Below, piece by piece: positions 55,172-64,000 of a stretch of 64,000 bases of DNA; position 1 is the stretch's first letter, and the number at the start of each line of letters is the position of its first letter. Origin of the DNA: JAGPUQ01 sp963708735 (lineage in GTDB: Bacteria; Pseudomonadota; Gammaproteobacteria; Pseudomonadales; Porticoccaceae); the NCBI GenBank assembly GCA_963708735.1, contig CAVPTW010000042.1, positions 186,001 to 250,000 of the forward strand, in the 5' to 3' direction. Position numbers and translations under genes: made by a program. The notes beneath the pieces are model-generated. The model saw only the letters and a program-made list of their open reading frames with translations, did not search any database and was not told the origin of the DNA.

Positions 55172-56533
55172 TTAGCTATCGGAATCACGCAGGCTCGGGC
55201 CTTGCCCGGAGCCGCCGCCGTCGCCACCGCGCAGCGTGTGGGCGGCGGTGGTCGCGGCATGGGTGATTTGCTGGCGGCGGTGCATCCGCTTGGCCCAGGC
55301 GGGTTGTTCCTGCTTCTGCGAGCTGGCGGCCCCCTCTGCCGCCTGGCCGGAATCAGCGCCACCGGCATCTGTGCCGTTCCAGCCGGCGCGGAATGAATCG
55401 GCCATCTTCTGCCCGGCAGCGGAAGCGCCGGACGCGGCGCGGCGGCCTGCCGCTTGCGCGCCGGTCTTGGCAACATTGCCGAGGCCAGCAGCCGCGCCCT
55501 TAGCCCCGCCGCCCGCAGCGGCGGAACCGGCCTGGAACGCCGAGCGGGCGCTACTGGCCGCCGAGGTCGCGGCACGCGCTCCGCTACCTGCCAGCTTGGC
55601 GGCAGCCGGGGCCATACGCGCCCCGGCCATGACGGCACCGCCCACGCCGGTTGCGGCGGCTCCGATGGCAACGCCTGTGCCGACAGCGCCGACCGCAGCA
55701 CCTGCCATCGCGCCCGCGCCAAGCTGCGGCGCACCGGACACCAGGCCCGTAGCGATGCCCGGCCCGTAGATGCCAAGCGCCAGCAAGGCGAGCGAGGCCA
55801 GCATCACGACAAGCGCATGGTCGATGGAAGGCTCGTCTGGATGAACCTGGAACTCCGCGAACAGGCCCGAGCCGATGCCGACGATGACGGCCAGCACCAA
55901 GACCTTGATGCCCGACGACACCACGTTGCCAAGCACTTTTTCTGCAAGAAAACTCGTCTTGTTCCAGAGCGCGAACGGCACCAGCACGAAGCCCGCGAGC
56001 GTCGTCAGCTTGAACTCGATCAGCGTGATGAAAAGCTGTACCGCCAGCACGAAGAAGCAGAGGATCACCACCAGCCAGGCGATGAACAGCACCACGATGG
56101 GGTCGAGGTTCACGAACACTTCGGGGAACCCGGCCATGTCGCCGATCTGGTCGAGAATCGGCGCGGCCGCGTCGATGCCGGTCTTTGCCAGCCGCCCCGG
56201 TTGCAGGAAGGTTTCCATTGTCAGGGTCGAGCCGCCGGCCATCAGGCCGAGGCCAGCGAACGACCGGAACACGATGCCGGACAACCAGTTGAAGTTGTTG
56301 ATGATGTAGGCGAAGGCACCGACATAGAGCACCTTGCGCAGCAGCTTGGCGATCACGTCCTCGCCCTGGCCGGTGGCGTGGCTCATGGCCCAGTACAGGC
56401 CCGCGATCGTCATGTCGATGACGATGAGCGTGGCGGTCAGGAACATCACTTCGCCATGCAGCAGCCCGAAACCGGAGTCGATGTAGCGGGAAAACGTGTC
56501 GAGAAATCTGTCGATGATGGTCACGTCGTTCAT
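55172..56533 (-). CDS. trbL: conjugal transfer protein TrbL (VirB6-like)
   Basis: This 453-residue polytopic inner-membrane channel protein has five to six hydrophobic helices in the first 260 residues (for example VMFLTATLIVIDMTIAGLYW and VLFIAWLVVILCFFVLAVQL). A Gly/Ala-rich segment (about residues 265-370) and a charged cytoplasmic tail follow. The layout is that of TrbL/VirB6. It overlaps the trbK-like gene by four bases. Confidence 0.93.
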   Translation of the reverse strand: MNDVTIIDRFLDTFSRYIDSGFGLLHGEVMFLTATLIVIDMTIAGLYWAMSHATGQGEDVIAKLLRKVLYVGAFAYIINNFNWLSGIVFRSFAGLGLMAGGSTLTMETFLQPGRLAKTGIDAAAPILDQIGDMAGFPEVFVNLDPIVVLFIAWLVVILCFFVLAVQLFITLIEFKLTTLAGFVLVPFALWNKTSFLAEKVLGNVVSSGIKVLVLAVIVGIGSGLFAEFQVHPDEPSIDHALVVMLASLALLALGIYGPGIATGLVSGAPQLGAGAMAGAAVGAVGTGVAIGAAATGVGGAVMAGARMAPAAAKLAGSGARAATSAASSARSAFQAGSAAAGGGAKGAAAGLGNVAKTGAQAAGRRAASGASAAGQKMADSFRAGWNGTDAGGADSGQAAEGAASSQKQEQPAWAKRMHRRQQITHAATTAAHTLRGGDGGGSGQGPSLRDSDS

Positions 56534-56820
56534 GGCGTGTCCTCCGCAGTCGGCTCATCGAAGCTGGCCGGGATCGGCGGCAGCTCGGCCAGCGAGTTGT
56601 ATTCATCCGGCCCGGTGTGGCCGGCGAAGAAGCGCCGCCGGAAGGCGTCGGCGGCGGCGCGGCAAGCGTCATCGCCCACGGCCTGCCGGTCGGTCGCGCA
56701 TTGCGCGCGCAGCGCCTTGAGCCGCACGGGATCGGCGGCCAAGGTGTCGGTCAGGTTTTCTGCCGACTGCTGGCCGCACGCGGTCAGCACCACGGCCAGC
56801 AGGACGGAAGCGCATCGCAT
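56530..56820 (-). CDS. trbK: TrbK-like entry-exclusion lipoprotein
   Basis: This 96-residue small lipoprotein has lipobox VLTAC (Cys about residue 15). The short acidic mature part contains DPVRLKALRAQCATDRQAVGDDACRAAADAFRRRFF, a pattern of the alternative TrbK/EexN family. It lies between trbJ and trbL, the position of the entry-exclusion gene, so it probably blocks mating between cells that both carry the element. The name is used by position and pattern rather than by similarity to RP4 TrbK. Confidence 0.8.
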   Translation of the reverse strand: MRCASVLLAVVLTACGQQSAENLTDTLAADPVRLKALRAQCATDRQAVGDDACRAAADAFRRRFFAGHTGPDEYNSLAELPPIPASFDEPTAEDTP

Positions 56821-56831
56821 GGCCGCCTCCG

Positions 56832-57572
56832 TCAGTTGTTGGTGTAGAAATTGACGGACTGCGGCGTGTACGGCGTGCCGGTGCCAAGGAAGCGCCGCCG
56901 CACTTCGCGGGCGCGCTCGGTGGCCGCCGCCTGCCGCGCGAGTTCCAGCGAAGCCGCCCGGTCTTGGGTGATCTGGAGCTGCTGGGCCTGGATGGACTGC
57001 TTGGCCTGCAAGGCGAGAAGCTGGTTCGTCGCCTGCATGGCTTGCAGCGCGCCGGTGGCCGACTGGCTCTGGCTTACGAGGTCGGCCAGCGCGCTTTCGT
57101 CTTGCGTCAGGTTCTGCGACACCTGCGCCTGCATCCGCATCGCGGTTTGCAGGCCGTTCAAGGTGTTCTTCCAGCGTTCGCGGGCGTCCTGCGCCATGCG
57201 GTCGCCGCTGATGGTGGCGGCGTACTGCTCCGGGTACAGGCGCGAGAACGTGGCATCCATGCTCTGCACGTCGTAGGCCAGCCCTTGCGCCTCGGCGATC
57301 AGGCGTTCGGTGGTGGCGAGCGTCGAGCGCAGCCGGTTGACGATGTTGAAGTCGAGGCTCGTCAGGTTGCGCGCCTGGTTCATCAGCATCTGCGCCTCGT
57401 TCTGGAGCTGGTTGATCTGGTTGTTGATCTGCTCCAGCGTGCGAACGGCAGTAAGCGTGTTCTGCACGAAGTTGGACGGGTCGAACACGGTGATGGCCGC
57501 CGCCGGCTGGGCGAGCATCAGCGACCCCGCCAGCGCGGCGGCGAGCGAAACGGAAAGTACACGGGTCTTCAT
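56832..57572 (-). CDS. trbJ: conjugal transfer protein TrbJ (VirB5-like)
   Basis: This 246-residue secreted minor pilus component has a signal peptide with cleavage after QPAAA (about residue 26). A long helical, Gln/Ala-rich region follows (TLEQINNQINQLQNEAQMLMNQARNL, given here only as position 45-70). The start at ATG 57572 overlaps the trbE stop as ATGA; the longer open frame lies inside trbE. Confidence 0.92.
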   Translation of the reverse strand: MKTRVLSVSLAAALAGSLMLAQPAAAITVFDPSNFVQNTLTAVRTLEQINNQINQLQNEAQMLMNQARNLTSLDFNIVNRLRSTLATTERLIAEAQGLAYDVQSMDATFSRLYPEQYAATISGDRMAQDARERWKNTLNGLQTAMRMQAQVSQNLTQDESALADLVSQSQSATGALQAMQATNQLLALQAKQSIQAQQLQITQDRAASLELARQAAATERAREVRRRFLGTGTPYTPQSVNFYTNN

Positions 57573-60019
57573 GGCGAAACCTCCAGCGGTTGAGAAGCGA
57601 GGAAGGAAGCCGGCGCCGGCGAGGACGGCAGCAGGTCGGCGGCCCAATCGAGGCCGCGATGGCGCAGCCACGCGCCGGCGAAGCCGGGAACGCCGGCCTG
57701 CGTCAGCACGCGGTCTATGTCGCGTTGGTCTTGCGGCGTGGATGCGCCCGCGAAGGCGAGCGCGGCCGGCCCCAGGTCGAGGTCGAACAGGCGATTGCCA
57801 AGGCGCGATTGGTAGTAGTAATCGCGCTTGGGCTGGGCGGTGGCGACGATTTCGATTTGCCGGCTGTTGAGGCCGAAGCCCTCGTAGATTGTGCGAATCT
57901 GCGGCTCGGTGGCTTGCGGGTTGGGCAGGAAGATGCGGCTCGCGCAGCTTTCGATGATCGCAGGTGCGATGGTCGAGTCCTTGATATCCGCGAGCGACTG
58001 CGTGGCGAATATGACCGACACGTTCTTCTTGCGTAGCGTCTTGAGCCATTGCCGGATGCGAGCAGCGAAAGACGGCTCATCGAGGAACAGCCACGCTTCA
58101 TCGAGAATCAGCAGCGTGGGCGCACCGTCGAACTGCTCATCGAAGCGGGCGAATAGGTAGCGCAGCACCGCTTGCACGGCGGCGGGGCTGTGCATCAGTT
58201 CTTCCATCTCGAAGCCCTGCACGTCACCGAAGCCGAGACGATCGGTGTCCGCGTCCAGCAGCTTGCCGTGCGCGCCACCGAGCACATAGGGCGAGAGCGC
58301 CTGGCGCAGCGCATTCGATTGCAGCAGCACGGAGAACCCGGTCAGCGTACGTTGCTCCACCGGCGCACCAGCGAGGCTCTCCAGCGCCGACCAGATGGAA
58401 GCCTTCTCATCGGGGCCGACGGCCACGCCTTCATGCAAAAGCCGGCCCTCCACCCATTCGGTGGCCCAGGAGCGGTAGCCCTCATGGTCGATGCGGGCGA
58501 GCGGCTGAAACGCGATACCGCCATCGGCGCCCAGGTCGTAGTGCTCGCCGCCCAGGCCCAGGATGGTGGCGCGCATCGAGCGCCCCATGTCGAAGGCGAA
58601 GATACGCGAACCGAAGTAGCGCCGGAACTGCATCGCCAGGATGGCGAGCAGTACTGACTTGCCCATGCCGGTCGGCCCCGCGACGAGGGTATGGCCCACG
58701 TCGCCGATGTGCGTTACCAGCCGGAACGGCGTTGCGCCATCGGTGCGGGTGACGATCAGCGGTGGGCCGTCAAGGTGGTCGTTCTTCTCCGGCCCGGCCC
58801 ACACCGCAGACAGCGGCATCATGTGCGCCAGGTTTAATGTCGAGACAATGGGCTGGCGCACGTTCGCATAGGCGTTGCCGGGGATGGACGACAGCCACGC
58901 ATCGACGGCGTTGAGGGTTTCGGGGATCGTCACGAAGCCCCGGCCCTGGATGACGCGCTCCACCATGCGCAGTTTCTCGTCGGCCACGGCCGGGTCGGCA
59001 TCGAGCACCGTCACCGTGGCGGTGAGGTAGCCAAAGGCCACTTGATCGCTACCCAACTCCTGCAATGCCGCGTCGGCATCGGCCGCCTTGTTGCTGGCGT
59101 CGGTATCCACCAGCGGGCTTTCCTGCTGGAAGATGGTTTCGCGTAGCAGCGCGACGACGTTCTTCCTTTTCGCAAACCACTGGCGGCGCAGGCGGCCGAG
59201 TTCCTTTTCCGCCTCGGCTTTGTCCATGCAAAGGAAGCGCGTGCTCCAGCGATAGGCAAAGCCAAGGCGGTTGAGGTCGTCCAGCAAGCCCGGCCAGGTC
59301 GAGGTCGGAAAGCCGCGCACCGACACCACGCGCAGGTGCTGGTCGCCCAGCGTGGGGGCGAGGCCGCCGACCAGCGCGGAGTCGGCCAGCAGCGCGTCGA
59401 TGTGGAATGCCACCTCCGGCACCGCCAGCCGGTAGCGCCGCGTCGAAACCGTGGCGTGCAGGTAGGTCAGCGTCTCGGCGTCATCGAGCCAGGTGATTTC
59501 CGGCATGACGCCATCGAGCAGGTCGAACACCCGATCGGCTTCCGCCACGAAGGCATTGAGCCGGCCACGCCAGTCCACGCCGTCGCCGGGCGAATTCTCG
59601 TAGAGCAGCTTGGCAGCGCGGGCGCGCGATTCCTCCGGCGGCAGGAACACCATCGTCAGGTGATAGCCGCTCTCGAAGTGATGGCCCGACTCCTCGAAGG
59701 CAGCGCGGCGTTCCTCGTCCACCAGCCAGGACAGCGGTTCGGGAAAGTCCGAGTGCGGATAGTCCGCCGCCGGCCGGCGCTCGGCCTCGATGAACAAGGC
59801 CCAGCCCGAACCCAGGCGGCGCAGCGCGTTGTTGAGCCGCGCCGATGCGGCGATCAACTCGCCTTGCGTGGCGCTGTCCAAGTCCGGCCCGCGAAAGCGT
59901 GCCGTGCGCTGGAACGAGCCATCCTTGTTCAGCACCACGCCCGGCGCGACCAGGCCGGCCCAGGGCAGCCAGTCGGCCAGCAGCGCGGGCCGCTGGCGGT
60001 ATTCGGCAAGGTTCAGCAT
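57569..60019 (-). CDS. trbE: conjugal transfer ATPase TrbE (VirB4-like)
   Basis: This 816-residue ATPase energises pilus assembly and substrate transfer. The N-terminal CagE/TrbE region covers about residues 1-420. Walker A GPTGMGKSVLLAIL lies near residue 448 and Walker B LLILDEAWLFLDEPS near residue 640, followed by the VIFATQSLADI motif. The start is set at ATG 60019, beginning MLNLAEYRQRPALLADWLP. It follows trbD by ten bases. Confidence 0.95.
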   Translation of the reverse strand: MLNLAEYRQRPALLADWLPWAGLVAPGVVLNKDGSFQRTARFRGPDLDSATQGELIAASARLNNALRRLGSGWALFIEAERRPAADYPHSDFPEPLSWLVDEERRAAFEESGHHFESGYHLTMVFLPPEESRARAAKLLYENSPGDGVDWRGRLNAFVAEADRVFDLLDGVMPEITWLDDAETLTYLHATVSTRRYRLAVPEVAFHIDALLADSALVGGLAPTLGDQHLRVVSVRGFPTSTWPGLLDDLNRLGFAYRWSTRFLCMDKAEAEKELGRLRRQWFAKRKNVVALLRETIFQQESPLVDTDASNKAADADAALQELGSDQVAFGYLTATVTVLDADPAVADEKLRMVERVIQGRGFVTIPETLNAVDAWLSSIPGNAYANVRQPIVSTLNLAHMMPLSAVWAGPEKNDHLDGPPLIVTRTDGATPFRLVTHIGDVGHTLVAGPTGMGKSVLLAILAMQFRRYFGSRIFAFDMGRSMRATILGLGGEHYDLGADGGIAFQPLARIDHEGYRSWATEWVEGRLLHEGVAVGPDEKASIWSALESLAGAPVEQRTLTGFSVLLQSNALRQALSPYVLGGAHGKLLDADTDRLGFGDVQGFEMEELMHSPAAVQAVLRYLFARFDEQFDGAPTLLILDEAWLFLDEPSFAARIRQWLKTLRKKNVSVIFATQSLADIKDSTIAPAIIESCASRIFLPNPQATEPQIRTIYEGFGLNSRQIEIVATAQPKRDYYYQSRLGNRLFDLDLGPAALAFAGASTPQDQRDIDRVLTQAGVPGFAGAWLRHRGLDWAADLLPSSPAPASFLASQPLEVSP

Positions 60020-60029
60020 GGCATTCCCC

Positions 60030-60299
60030 TCACACGTCCAGCAGCGGCTTGTGCTTGATGTGCCGGGCAAAGACCTGCATGAATTGCGGATCGACGCGCG
60101 CGCCCCATACGGCCAGCGAGTGACCGACGATCCAAAGCACTACGCCGGGAATCCACAGTTGCAGGCCCAGCCCGACGGCGGCGGCCAGCGTGCCGTTGGC
60201 AATCGCCACCGTGCGTGGCGCGCCGCCCATGAGAATTGGCTCGGTCAGCGAGCGATGCAGCGGCACCTCAAAGCCCGGAAGATCGCTGGCCGTGCTCAT
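60030..60299 (-). CDS. trbD: conjugal transfer protein TrbD (VirB3-like)
   Basis: This 89-residue VirB3-family membrane protein has the conserved start VPLHRSLTEPILMGGAPR, two adjacent hydrophobic helices (about residues 30-62), and the C terminus DPQFMQVFARHIKHKPLLDV. The start at 60299 overlaps the trbC stop as ATGA. The longer upstream frame is a shadow of trbC. Confidence 0.92.
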   Translation of the reverse strand: MSTASDLPGFEVPLHRSLTEPILMGGAPRTVAIANGTLAAAVGLGLQLWIPGVVLWIVGHSLAVWGARVDPQFMQVFARHIKHKPLLDV

Positions 60300-60682
60300 A
60301 CGACGGCCCCGCCGGAGAAGCTGAAGAACGACAGGAAGAACGAGGACGCGGCGAAGGCGATGGACAGACCGAACACGATTTGGATGAGCTTGCGGAAGCC
60401 GCCGCTGGTGTCGCCGAAAGCCAGGGCCAAGCCCGTAGCGATGATGATGATGACCGCGACGATGCGCGCCACCGGCCCCTGGATGGAGTCGAGGATGGAT
60501 TGCAGCGGGCCTTCCCACGGCATCGAGGAACCGGCGGCCTGTGCCGTGCCGGCCAGGAACAGCAGCAGCGCGGCCAGCAGCGGCCCTTGCCCAGCAGGGC
60601 GGGCCAGGCTGCGCAACCGCGCGAAGCTGGACAGGCCGGGAAGCGGATTTACGGAAAAGCGGAAAGCATGGGCGTGCGTCAT
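60296..60682 (-). CDS. trbC: conjugal transfer pilin TrbC (VirB2-like)
   Basis: This 128-residue propilin has a long N-terminal leader (about 49 residues) ending in AAGSSMPWEG after a hydrophobic stretch (LLAALLLFLAGTAQA). The mature part has two hydrophobic helices (VARIVAVIIIIATGLALAF and IVFGLSIAFAASSFFLSFF). RP4 TrbC is processed and cyclised by TraF, whose gene is not in this window. It overlaps trbB by four bases. Confidence 0.92.
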   Translation of the reverse strand: MTHAHAFRFSVNPLPGLSSFARLRSLARPAGQGPLLAALLLFLAGTAQAAGSSMPWEGPLQSILDSIQGPVARIVAVIIIIATGLALAFGDTSGGFRKLIQIVFGLSIAFAASSFFLSFFSFSGGAVV

Positions 60683-61749
60683 AGCAGTTCTCCAGGTTGG
60701 TCAGGGGACGGGGAAGGCGCAGCGGCATCGGCTGCGAGAGGAACCGGCATCAGCTCGGGAAACGGCGTTTCCAGCGCGTCTGCCAGGCGATAGCCGGTGC
60801 CGTCGAAGCCGACGACACGGGCGATGCTTTCGACGTGGCGCTTGCGGCCACGGCCGGCGATGTGGATGACGACGTTGACCGCTTCGGCAATCAGCGCACG
60901 CGGCGGGTTCACGGCGACTTCGAGAATCAGTTGCTCCAGCCGCAGCAGCGCGCCCAGCGCGGAACCAGCGTGGATCGTGGCGATGCCGCCGGGGTGACCG
61001 GTGCCCCACACCTTGATGAGATCCAGCGCCTCGCCGCCGCGCACTTCGCCGACGATCACGCGATCGGGGCGCAGGCGCATCGTGGCGCGCACCAGCTCCT
61101 GCATCGACACCACGCCCGCGCGCGTGCGCAGCGGAACGTGGTCGCGGGCCGCGCATTGCAGTTCCACCGTGTCTTCAAGCACCAGCACGCGGTCGCCGGT
61201 GGCGGCGATTTCAGCGAGCAAAGCATTGGCGAGCGTGGTCTTGCCGCTGCTGGTGGCGCCGGCGATCAGCACGTTCTGCCGCTCGCACACGGCCCGCACG
61301 AGAAAGCCCGCCTGCTCGGCGGTCATCATTCCGTCTTCGATGTAGCGCGACAGCGGAATGATGCCCACGGCGCGCTTGCGCAGCGCGAAGGCAGGCCCCG
61401 GTGCGGCCGGCGGCAAAATGCCCTCGAAGCGTTCGCCCGTCTCGGGCAGCTCGGCCGACAGCAGCGGCTGGCGGCGATGCACTTCCGCGCCGACGTGAGC
61501 TGCGACAAGGCGGATGATGCGTTCGCCATCGGCCTCGGACAGTTCCACGCCCAGCGGCGCACGGCCCAACGACAACCGATCCACCCACAGGCTACGATCA
61601 GGGTTGAGCATGATTTCCACTACGTCGGGATCGGCGAGTGCGGTAGCGATGACCGGCCCCATTGCCGTGCGCAGCATCTGGATGCGGCGATCCAGTGAAG
61701 CCGTGGTGGATGTCGGCGGCTCGGGCCGCAACTGCGGAACGGCACTCAT
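60679..61749 (-). CDS. trbB: conjugal transfer ATPase TrbB (VirB11-like)
   Basis: This 356-residue hexameric secretion ATPase has Walker A GATSSGKTTLANALL near residue 168, the Asp box VLEDTVELQC, Walker B-type RPDRVIVGEVRGGEALDLI near residue 232 and the His box TGHPGGIATIHAGSA. The N-terminal domain runs to about residue 130. It overlaps both the RHH gene and trbC by four bases. Confidence 0.95.
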   Translation of the reverse strand: MSAVPQLRPEPPTSTTASLDRRIQMLRTAMGPVIATALADPDVVEIMLNPDRSLWVDRLSLGRAPLGVELSEADGERIIRLVAAHVGAEVHRRQPLLSAELPETGERFEGILPPAAPGPAFALRKRAVGIIPLSRYIEDGMMTAEQAGFLVRAVCERQNVLIAGATSSGKTTLANALLAEIAATGDRVLVLEDTVELQCAARDHVPLRTRAGVVSMQELVRATMRLRPDRVIVGEVRGGEALDLIKVWGTGHPGGIATIHAGSALGALLRLEQLILEVAVNPPRALIAEAVNVVIHIAGRGRKRHVESIARVVGFDGTGYRLADALETPFPELMPVPLAADAAAPSPSPDQPGELL

Positions 61750-62210
61750 AAGGCACGCTCCCGAGCTTCGACCTGCGCCGCCGCGTCATTCATCCGCATC
61801 GGGTCGGGATGCAGTTCCTCCACCACATCGCGCACCAGGCTGCGGCCGCGCAGTAGGTGGCGGCCGAGCTGTTCGATGAACTGCTCGAAACGCGCTTTGC
61901 CCTGGGCGCGGGCCGCATCCTGATGGGCTTCGGGAATCGGCGTGCTGACGGTCAAGAAGTAGCGGATGAACAGCGCCAGCGTTTCGATCTGGATGTTCTG
62001 GTCGCGCTCCAGGCGCTCGGCCTGCCTCGATAGGCGATCCAACCGCGTGGCGATAGCGGCCTCGCGCTGGTCGCCCGCGTCCGGCGACAGCCAGGACGTT
62101 AGCGCGGCCGCGACGATGGACGATTTGGAAACGCCTTTCTTGGCGGCGAGCTCGTCTAGTCGCTTGGCGTGCTCGTGCTGGATGAACAGATTGAGGCGGT
62201 ATTGGCTCAT
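61746..62210 (-). CDS. ribbon-helix-helix (CopG-like) transfer-region protein
   Basis: This 154-residue protein has an N-terminal ribbon-helix-helix pattern (YRLNLFIQHEHAKRLDELAA, then KKGVSKSSIVAAALTSWL). A helical C-terminal part follows, with a long charged segment. It lies between traG and trbB, overlapping both by four bases, where Tn4371-type elements encode a CopG-family protein. Control of the trb operon or assistance at the transfer origin is inferred from the fold only. Confidence 0.8.
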   Translation of the reverse strand: MSQYRLNLFIQHEHAKRLDELAAKKGVSKSSIVAAALTSWLSPDAGDQREAAIATRLDRLSRQAERLERDQNIQIETLALFIRYFLTVSTPIPEAHQDAARAQGKARFEQFIEQLGRHLLRGRSLVRDVVEELHPDPMRMNDAAAQVEARERAL

Positions 62211-64000
62211 AGCTCGATTCCGTCGTTGGGGTCGAGGGAAGCCAGCCGGGCCGTGCGCTGCATGGCCGGGTCGAACTGGCGCGGAAGCGGCAACGGCAAG
62301 TCGTCGTCGTCATCAAGCAGTCCCAGGTCGTTGCCTGCGGACTGCGGTTCGGGGCTGTATTCGGTGACTTCGGATAGCTCCGGCTGACGGCGCGGGCCGC
62401 CGTCATTGGAGTCGCCCAAGGCATCGGCAGATGCCGCAGCAGGCGCGGCGGGAACGGCGGGAATCGCCAGGCCGCTCCAGTCGTCGGGCCGCGATGGCGG
62501 CGCGTCGGCGTAGCCTCCGGCCACAAGCGCGGGCGGCGGCAGCACGCGCCGCTTGAAATTGGCGTCGGTGTAGTAGCGCAGCTTCTTCGCCTTGATCGGC
62601 GCGACGCTGGACACCATCACCACGGATTCATCGGGCGGAAGCTGCATCACTTCGCCCGGCGTCAGCAGCGGGCGGGCCGTCTCCTGCCGCGACACCATGA
62701 GGTGCCCCAGCCACGGCGCGAGCCGGTGGCCCGCGTAGTTGCGCTGTGCGCGCAGTTCGGTCGCGGTGCCCAGCGTCTCGGAGACGCGCTTGGCGGTGCG
62801 CTCGTCGTTGGTGGCGAACGTCACACGCACATGGCAGTTGTCCAGAATCGAATGGTTCTGGCCGTAGGCTTTGTCGATCTGGTTGAGCGACTGCGCGATG
62901 AGGAAGCTGCGGATGCCGTAGCCCGCCATGAAGGCCAGGGCCGTCTCGAAGAAGTCGAGTCGGCCCAAGGCCGGGAACTCGTCGAGCATCAGCAGCAGCT
63001 TGTGGCGGCGCTCGATGCCGTCGGAGCCGTCGAGCGATTCGGTGAGCCGCCGCCCGATCTGATTGAGGATCAGGCGGATGAGCGGTTTGGTGCGCGAAAT
63101 GTCCGAAGGCGGCACCACCAGGTACAGCGATACCGGATGTTCGGCCGCGATCAGGTCGGCAATGCGCCAATCACAACGCGACGTGACCTCGGCCACCGTG
63201 GGATCGCGGTACAGGCCGAGGAACGACATGGCCGTGCTCAACACGCCGGAACGCTCGTTGTCTGACTTGTTGAGCACTTCGCGCGCCGCCGAAGCGACGA
63301 CGGGATGCGGGCCACCACCTTCCTCGTTCACGAGGTGCGGCGTAGTCATCATCCGGTGCAAGGTCAGCTCGAACGGGCTGGTCGGGTCGCTGAGGAAGTT
63401 GGCGACGCCGCGCAGCGTCTTGTCTTCGCCCGCATAGAGCACATGCAGGATGGCGCCGACCAGCAGCGCGTGCGAGGTCTTCTCCCAATGGCTGCGCTTC
63501 TCCAGCGCACCTTCGGGATCGACCAGAATGTCCGCGATGTTCTGCACGTCGCGCACTTCATGCGCGCCGCGCCGCACTTCCAGCAGCGGGTTGTAGGCCG
63601 CTGAACTTGCATCCGTTGGATTGAACAGCAGGCAATGCGAGAAGCGCGAGCGCCAGCCAGCGGTGATCTGCCAGTTCTCGCCCTTGATGTCGTGGATCAC
63701 TGCCGATGCAGGCCAGGACAGCAAGGTCGGCACCACCAGGCCCACGCCTTTGCCCGAGCGTGTGGGCGCGAACGTCAGGACGTGTTCCGGGCCTTCGTGG
63801 CGCAGGTACTGTCCGTCATGCAGACCGAGAAAGACGCCGGCAGACTGCACTAGCCCGGCTTTGCGAATGTCGGCGGTGTTGGCCCAACGTGCCGAGCCAT
63901 AGGTCGTGACCAAGCGCGACTGCCGCGAGCGCCACACCGACATGGCGATGGCGACCACCACGGCCACCAGACCGCTGCCGCCTGCGATCGTGCCGCCCAT
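62207..64000 (-). CDS. traG: type IV coupling protein TraG (VirD4-like), 5' end outside window
   Basis: At least 597 residues of the coupling ATPase are present. Walker A is FAPTRSGKGVGLVVPTLLSW near residue 80 of the visible part and the Walker B region is LLLMLDEFPALGRLDFFETA near residue 340. These are the hallmarks of TraG/VirD4 proteins that hand the relaxosome to the secretion channel. The first visible residues (GGTIAGGSGLVAVVVAIAMS) form a membrane helix that is normally preceded by further helices, so the true start lies beyond base 64000. The C terminus carries an acidic DDDDDLPLPL stretch. The stop overlaps the RHH gene start. Confidence 0.94.
   Translation of the reverse strand: MGGTIAGGSGLVAVVVAIAMSVWRSRQSRLVTTYGSARWANTADIRKAGLVQSAGVFLGLHDGQYLRHEGPEHVLTFAPTRSGKGVGLVVPTLLSWPASAVIHDIKGENWQITAGWRSRFSHCLLFNPTDASSAAYNPLLEVRRGAHEVRDVQNIADILVDPEGALEKRSHWEKTSHALLVGAILHVLYAGEDKTLRGVANFLSDPTSPFELTLHRMMTTPHLVNEEGGGPHPVVASAAREVLNKSDNERSGVLSTAMSFLGLYRDPTVAEVTSRCDWRIADLIAAEHPVSLYLVVPPSDISRTKPLIRLILNQIGRRLTESLDGSDGIERRHKLLLMLDEFPALGRLDFFETALAFMAGYGIRSFLIAQSLNQIDKAYGQNHSILDNCHVRVTFATNDERTAKRVSETLGTATELRAQRNYAGHRLAPWLGHLMVSRQETARPLLTPGEVMQLPPDESVVMVSSVAPIKAKKLRYYTDANFKRRVLPPPALVAGGYADAPPSRPDDWSGLAIPAVPAAPAAASADALGDSNDGGPRRQPELSEVTEYSPEPQSAGNDLGLLDDDDDLPLPLPRQFDPAMQRTARLASLDPNDGIEL

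Larger units (their letters stand above)
51935..64000 (-). mobile_element. conjugation module of a Tn4371/RP4-type integrative conjugative element (incomplete)
   Basis: Thirteen consecutive minus-strand genes, most overlapping by four bases, encode an RP4-like mating-pair formation system in the order traG-RHH-trbB-C-D-E-J-K-L-F-G-I-DUF2274. This is the order found at one end of Tn4371-family elements. The element runs past the right edge. Integrase, relaxase, replication and cargo genes are not in the window. One boundary should lie between 51430 and 51935, close to the intron-bearing tRNA-Leu; no duplicated attachment sequence can be seen. Confidence 0.82.

Noticed and set aside
51935..64000. 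integrase, relaxase or origin of transfer of the conjugative element
   Set aside because: No tyrosine or serine recombinase or relaxase motifs were found among the visible genes; they must lie beyond the window.

Overview
The window looks like the chromosome of a GC-rich gammaproteobacterium, most like the Pseudomonas/Cellvibrio/Halieaceae side of the class. The evidence is the conserved gene order pnp-rpsO-truB-rbfA-infB-nusA-rimP-tRNA-fMet-tRNA-Leu-secG-tpiA-glmM-folP-ftsH-rlmE/yhbY-greA-carB-carA-dapB-dnaJ-dnaK-grpE/recN...fur/bamE-rnfH-ratA-smpB, and a tmRNA tag ANDDNYALAA. No genus can be named from sequence alone.

Layout. 1-9.5 kb is accessory metabolism and membrane functions: a 5'-truncated FHA-domain membrane protein, an amidohydrolase, a divergent TetR / HlyD-DHA2 efflux locus with a palindromic operator candidate, a cardiolipin synthase, and a 2,4-dienoyl-CoA-reductase-like flavoenzyme that ends in a bidirectional terminator. 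9.5-25 kb is the translation/RNA core (all minus strand except yhbY), with an initiator tRNA and tRNA-Leu(GAG), then secG, tpiA, glmM, folP, ftsH and rlmE. 25-37.6 kb carries a crotonase, an AhpD-fold protein, greA, carBA, an alpha/beta hydrolase with dapB, and the dnaJ-dnaK-grpE chaperone set with two sigma-32-like promoters. recN (plus strand) follows. Between recN and fur, which are neighbours in pseudomonads, lie a Do-type periplasmic protease with codon use unlike its surroundings and an operon of three acyl-CoA dehydrogenases. fur, bamE, rnfH, ratA, smpB, ppsA and the tmRNA gene follow.

From 50.6 kb the sequence becomes mobile. Downstream of ssrA are an orphan TumA-like antitoxin/regulator, a broken start of hsdM, and then a tRNA-Leu(UAA) gene whose anticodon is split between U34 and A35 by a 234-nt ORF-less group I intron of the cyanobacterial tRNA-Leu type. 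Nineteen bases after this tRNA the minus-strand conjugation module of a Tn4371/RP4-like integrative element begins: DUF2274-trbI-trbG-trbF-trbL-trbK-trbJ-trbE-trbD-trbC-trbB-RHH-traG, tightly overlapping and running off the right edge. No integrase, relaxase or second attachment site lies in the window.

The most notable observation is the self-splicing-intron tRNA-Leu(UAA) abutting a conjugative element in a gammaproteobacterial context.
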